DNA from: Uloborus plumipes
Taxonomy: Eukaryota > Arthropoda > Arachnida > Araneae > Uloboridae
DNA length: 64,000 bases
Reading direction: 5' to 3'
NCBI GenBank assembly: GCA_038373865.1
Contig: JAXGGA010005183.1
Location: 16,519 to 80,518, forward strand
This document shows, piece by piece, positions 63,230 through 64,000 of this stretch. The notes below the pieces were generated by a model. The model was not told the DNA's origin. It saw only the letters and a program-made list of their open reading frames with translations, and ran no database searches. A program made the position numbers and the translations under genes. Every line of letters begins with the position of its first letter. The stretch's first letter is position 1.

Positions 63230-64000
63230 CTAGCTTTATGCCCGGCGTTGCCCGGGTGCGTATTAATATAAAACTTTAGCTTCTCAAAAAATTCTAATAA
63301 AAATTTAACGCAAAACTTGTTCATAAACAACGTTCTTAGTTTCACCTTCAGGCGCAAGAATAAATAAATTTAGTCTTGATGTAGTAGTTCGCTCTTGTTG
63401 TTCTTTTAAACGAAACTGACGCTGACTCACTGTCTCCGATTGTCTTGATCTAGTTGCTCTATCTCTCAGATCTCTTAGACGATACTCACGCTGCTCATTG
63501 CTTTCTAATGCTCTAGCCGTCATATCTCTAATGTGCACTGTCGCTAGTCTTCGATTTCTCTCCTCAGGACTCTCATTTTCACGTTTTTCAGCCGTTTTTT
63601 TTGCCTTAGGATGAACTTGTCCTATTGCTTTCCGTTTCTTCGGAGGCATTTTTGCAGAGTGGTAGCTAAATATACTTACAATTCAAAAATTTATGTTTTT
63701 CTTAATCGTTGTTTCCGAGCCTCGAGGTAGAAAGGTTGATAAATCAGAAATAAATTACTTTCTCGCTTTAAAGGTTTATCTCTATCAGTCGAAAAGAAAA
63801 AAAAAAAGCAGTTTAATTGTTTTTGACTTATTTCATGCTAAAATGAAATAGGTGAGCCTTGAAATGAAAATTCATTGTTTTAATTTTAATCTTTGTTGGA
63901 AAAATGCTAATATTTAAATACCATAAATTTTATCAATTTATAACCTAAAGGCTCTTGTCGATTAAAAAAATAGGCCTAATAATAGGCTAGATTCCTATAT
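63230..64000 (-). mobile_element. Helitron, 3' end and internally deleted coding region (5' end outside window)
   Basis: On the minus strand the 3' end is a strong hairpin (CCCGGGCAACGCCGGGC) followed by ATAAAGCTAG before a T. The leader above 63650 shares GGCTCACCTATTTCATTTTA and GCATGAAATAAGT with the 55814 Helitron. Between them is one intact fused ORF (63649-63305). The 5' TC end lies beyond 64000. Confidence 0.8.
63305..63649 (-). CDS. Helitron-encoded STPR protein fused to helicase C-terminal tail
   Basis: The ORF has 114 residues, from ATG at 63649 to a stop 75 bases before the Helitron 3' end. Residues 1-30 are basic (MPPKKRKAIGQVHPKAKK). Residues 31-53, 54-76 and 77-92 are two full units and one partial unit of 23 residues, each starting with Arg and carrying RL near position 4-5. 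This is the STPR (score-and-three) repeat, a DNA-binding repeat seen in FMBP-1 and at the N terminus of some arthropod Helitron proteins. The last ~20 residues (LFILAPEGETKNVVYEQVLR) are the usual extreme C terminus of the Helitron helicase. The Rep and helicase cores are deleted in frame, leaving an uninterrupted small protein. Whether it is expressed is unknown. Confidence 0.75.
   Translation of the reverse strand: MPPKKRKAIGQVHPKAKKTAEKRENESPEERNRRLATVHIRDMTARALESNEQREYRLRDLRDRATRSRQSETVSQRQFRLKEQQERTTTSRLNLFILAPEGETKNVVYEQVLR

Overview
This is an AT-rich eukaryotic window. Genes are split by GT-AG introns and the spacers are packed with DNA transposons, Helitrons and SINE-like repeats. 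The gene content, the CRAL-TRIO/alpha-tocopherol-transfer-like family and the repeat types (STPR-bearing Helitrons, piggyBac, hAT, mariner MITEs) suggest an arthropod, possibly a chelicerate such as a spider. That last step is inference.

Three multi-exon genes can be assembled. Two are head-to-tail paralogs on the + strand encoding CRAL-TRIO lipid-transfer proteins. Copy 1 is about 6190-22890 (coding 13668-22792, 283 aa) and copy 2 is about 24150-41586 (coding 34634-41538, 298 aa). Each has five coding exons with identical lengths for exons 1-4 (160, 237, 197 and 111 nt) and identical phases. Each also has a conserved upstream block ending in a 5' splice site (6640 and 24578), read here as promoter plus non-coding first exon. 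The duplication therefore copied the promoter as well as the coding exons. The third gene lies on the - strand (51152-47651, three coding exons, 465 aa). It encodes a Ser/Glu-rich protein I do not recognise. Weak extra candidates are a - strand exon at 1050-1187 and a short + strand first exon at 62401.

Layout: 1-6100, SINE heads, small MITEs and a 1.27-kb TIR transposon. 6190-22890, paralog 1, whose introns hold a piggyBac pseudogene, a pogo-like MITE, a 5'-truncated LINE with a 12-bp target duplication, a microsatellite and a second piggyBac remnant. 24150-41586, paralog 2, whose first intron is largely filled by two large nested TIR elements. 41882-43864, a third element of the same kind. 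44-47 kb, Helitron-like ends and unassigned AT-rich DNA. 47651-51152, the unknown gene. 51-64 kb, a dense repeat area with hAT, mariner-type MITEs, a 147-bp tandem array, an exactly bounded Helitron and an internally deleted Helitron that still carries an intact STPR fusion ORF.

The most notable signal is a group of three elements (24953-29195, 29915-34415, 41882-43864). They share related ends of the form G-x-G-x-CATTCCA-x-G and each is flanked by a perfect 4-bp target duplication (ATTT, TATA, TACT). Two of them carry scattered copies of a GTAACGTAAGTTAC-like palindrome. No transposase is visible in any of them, so their superfamily is open.
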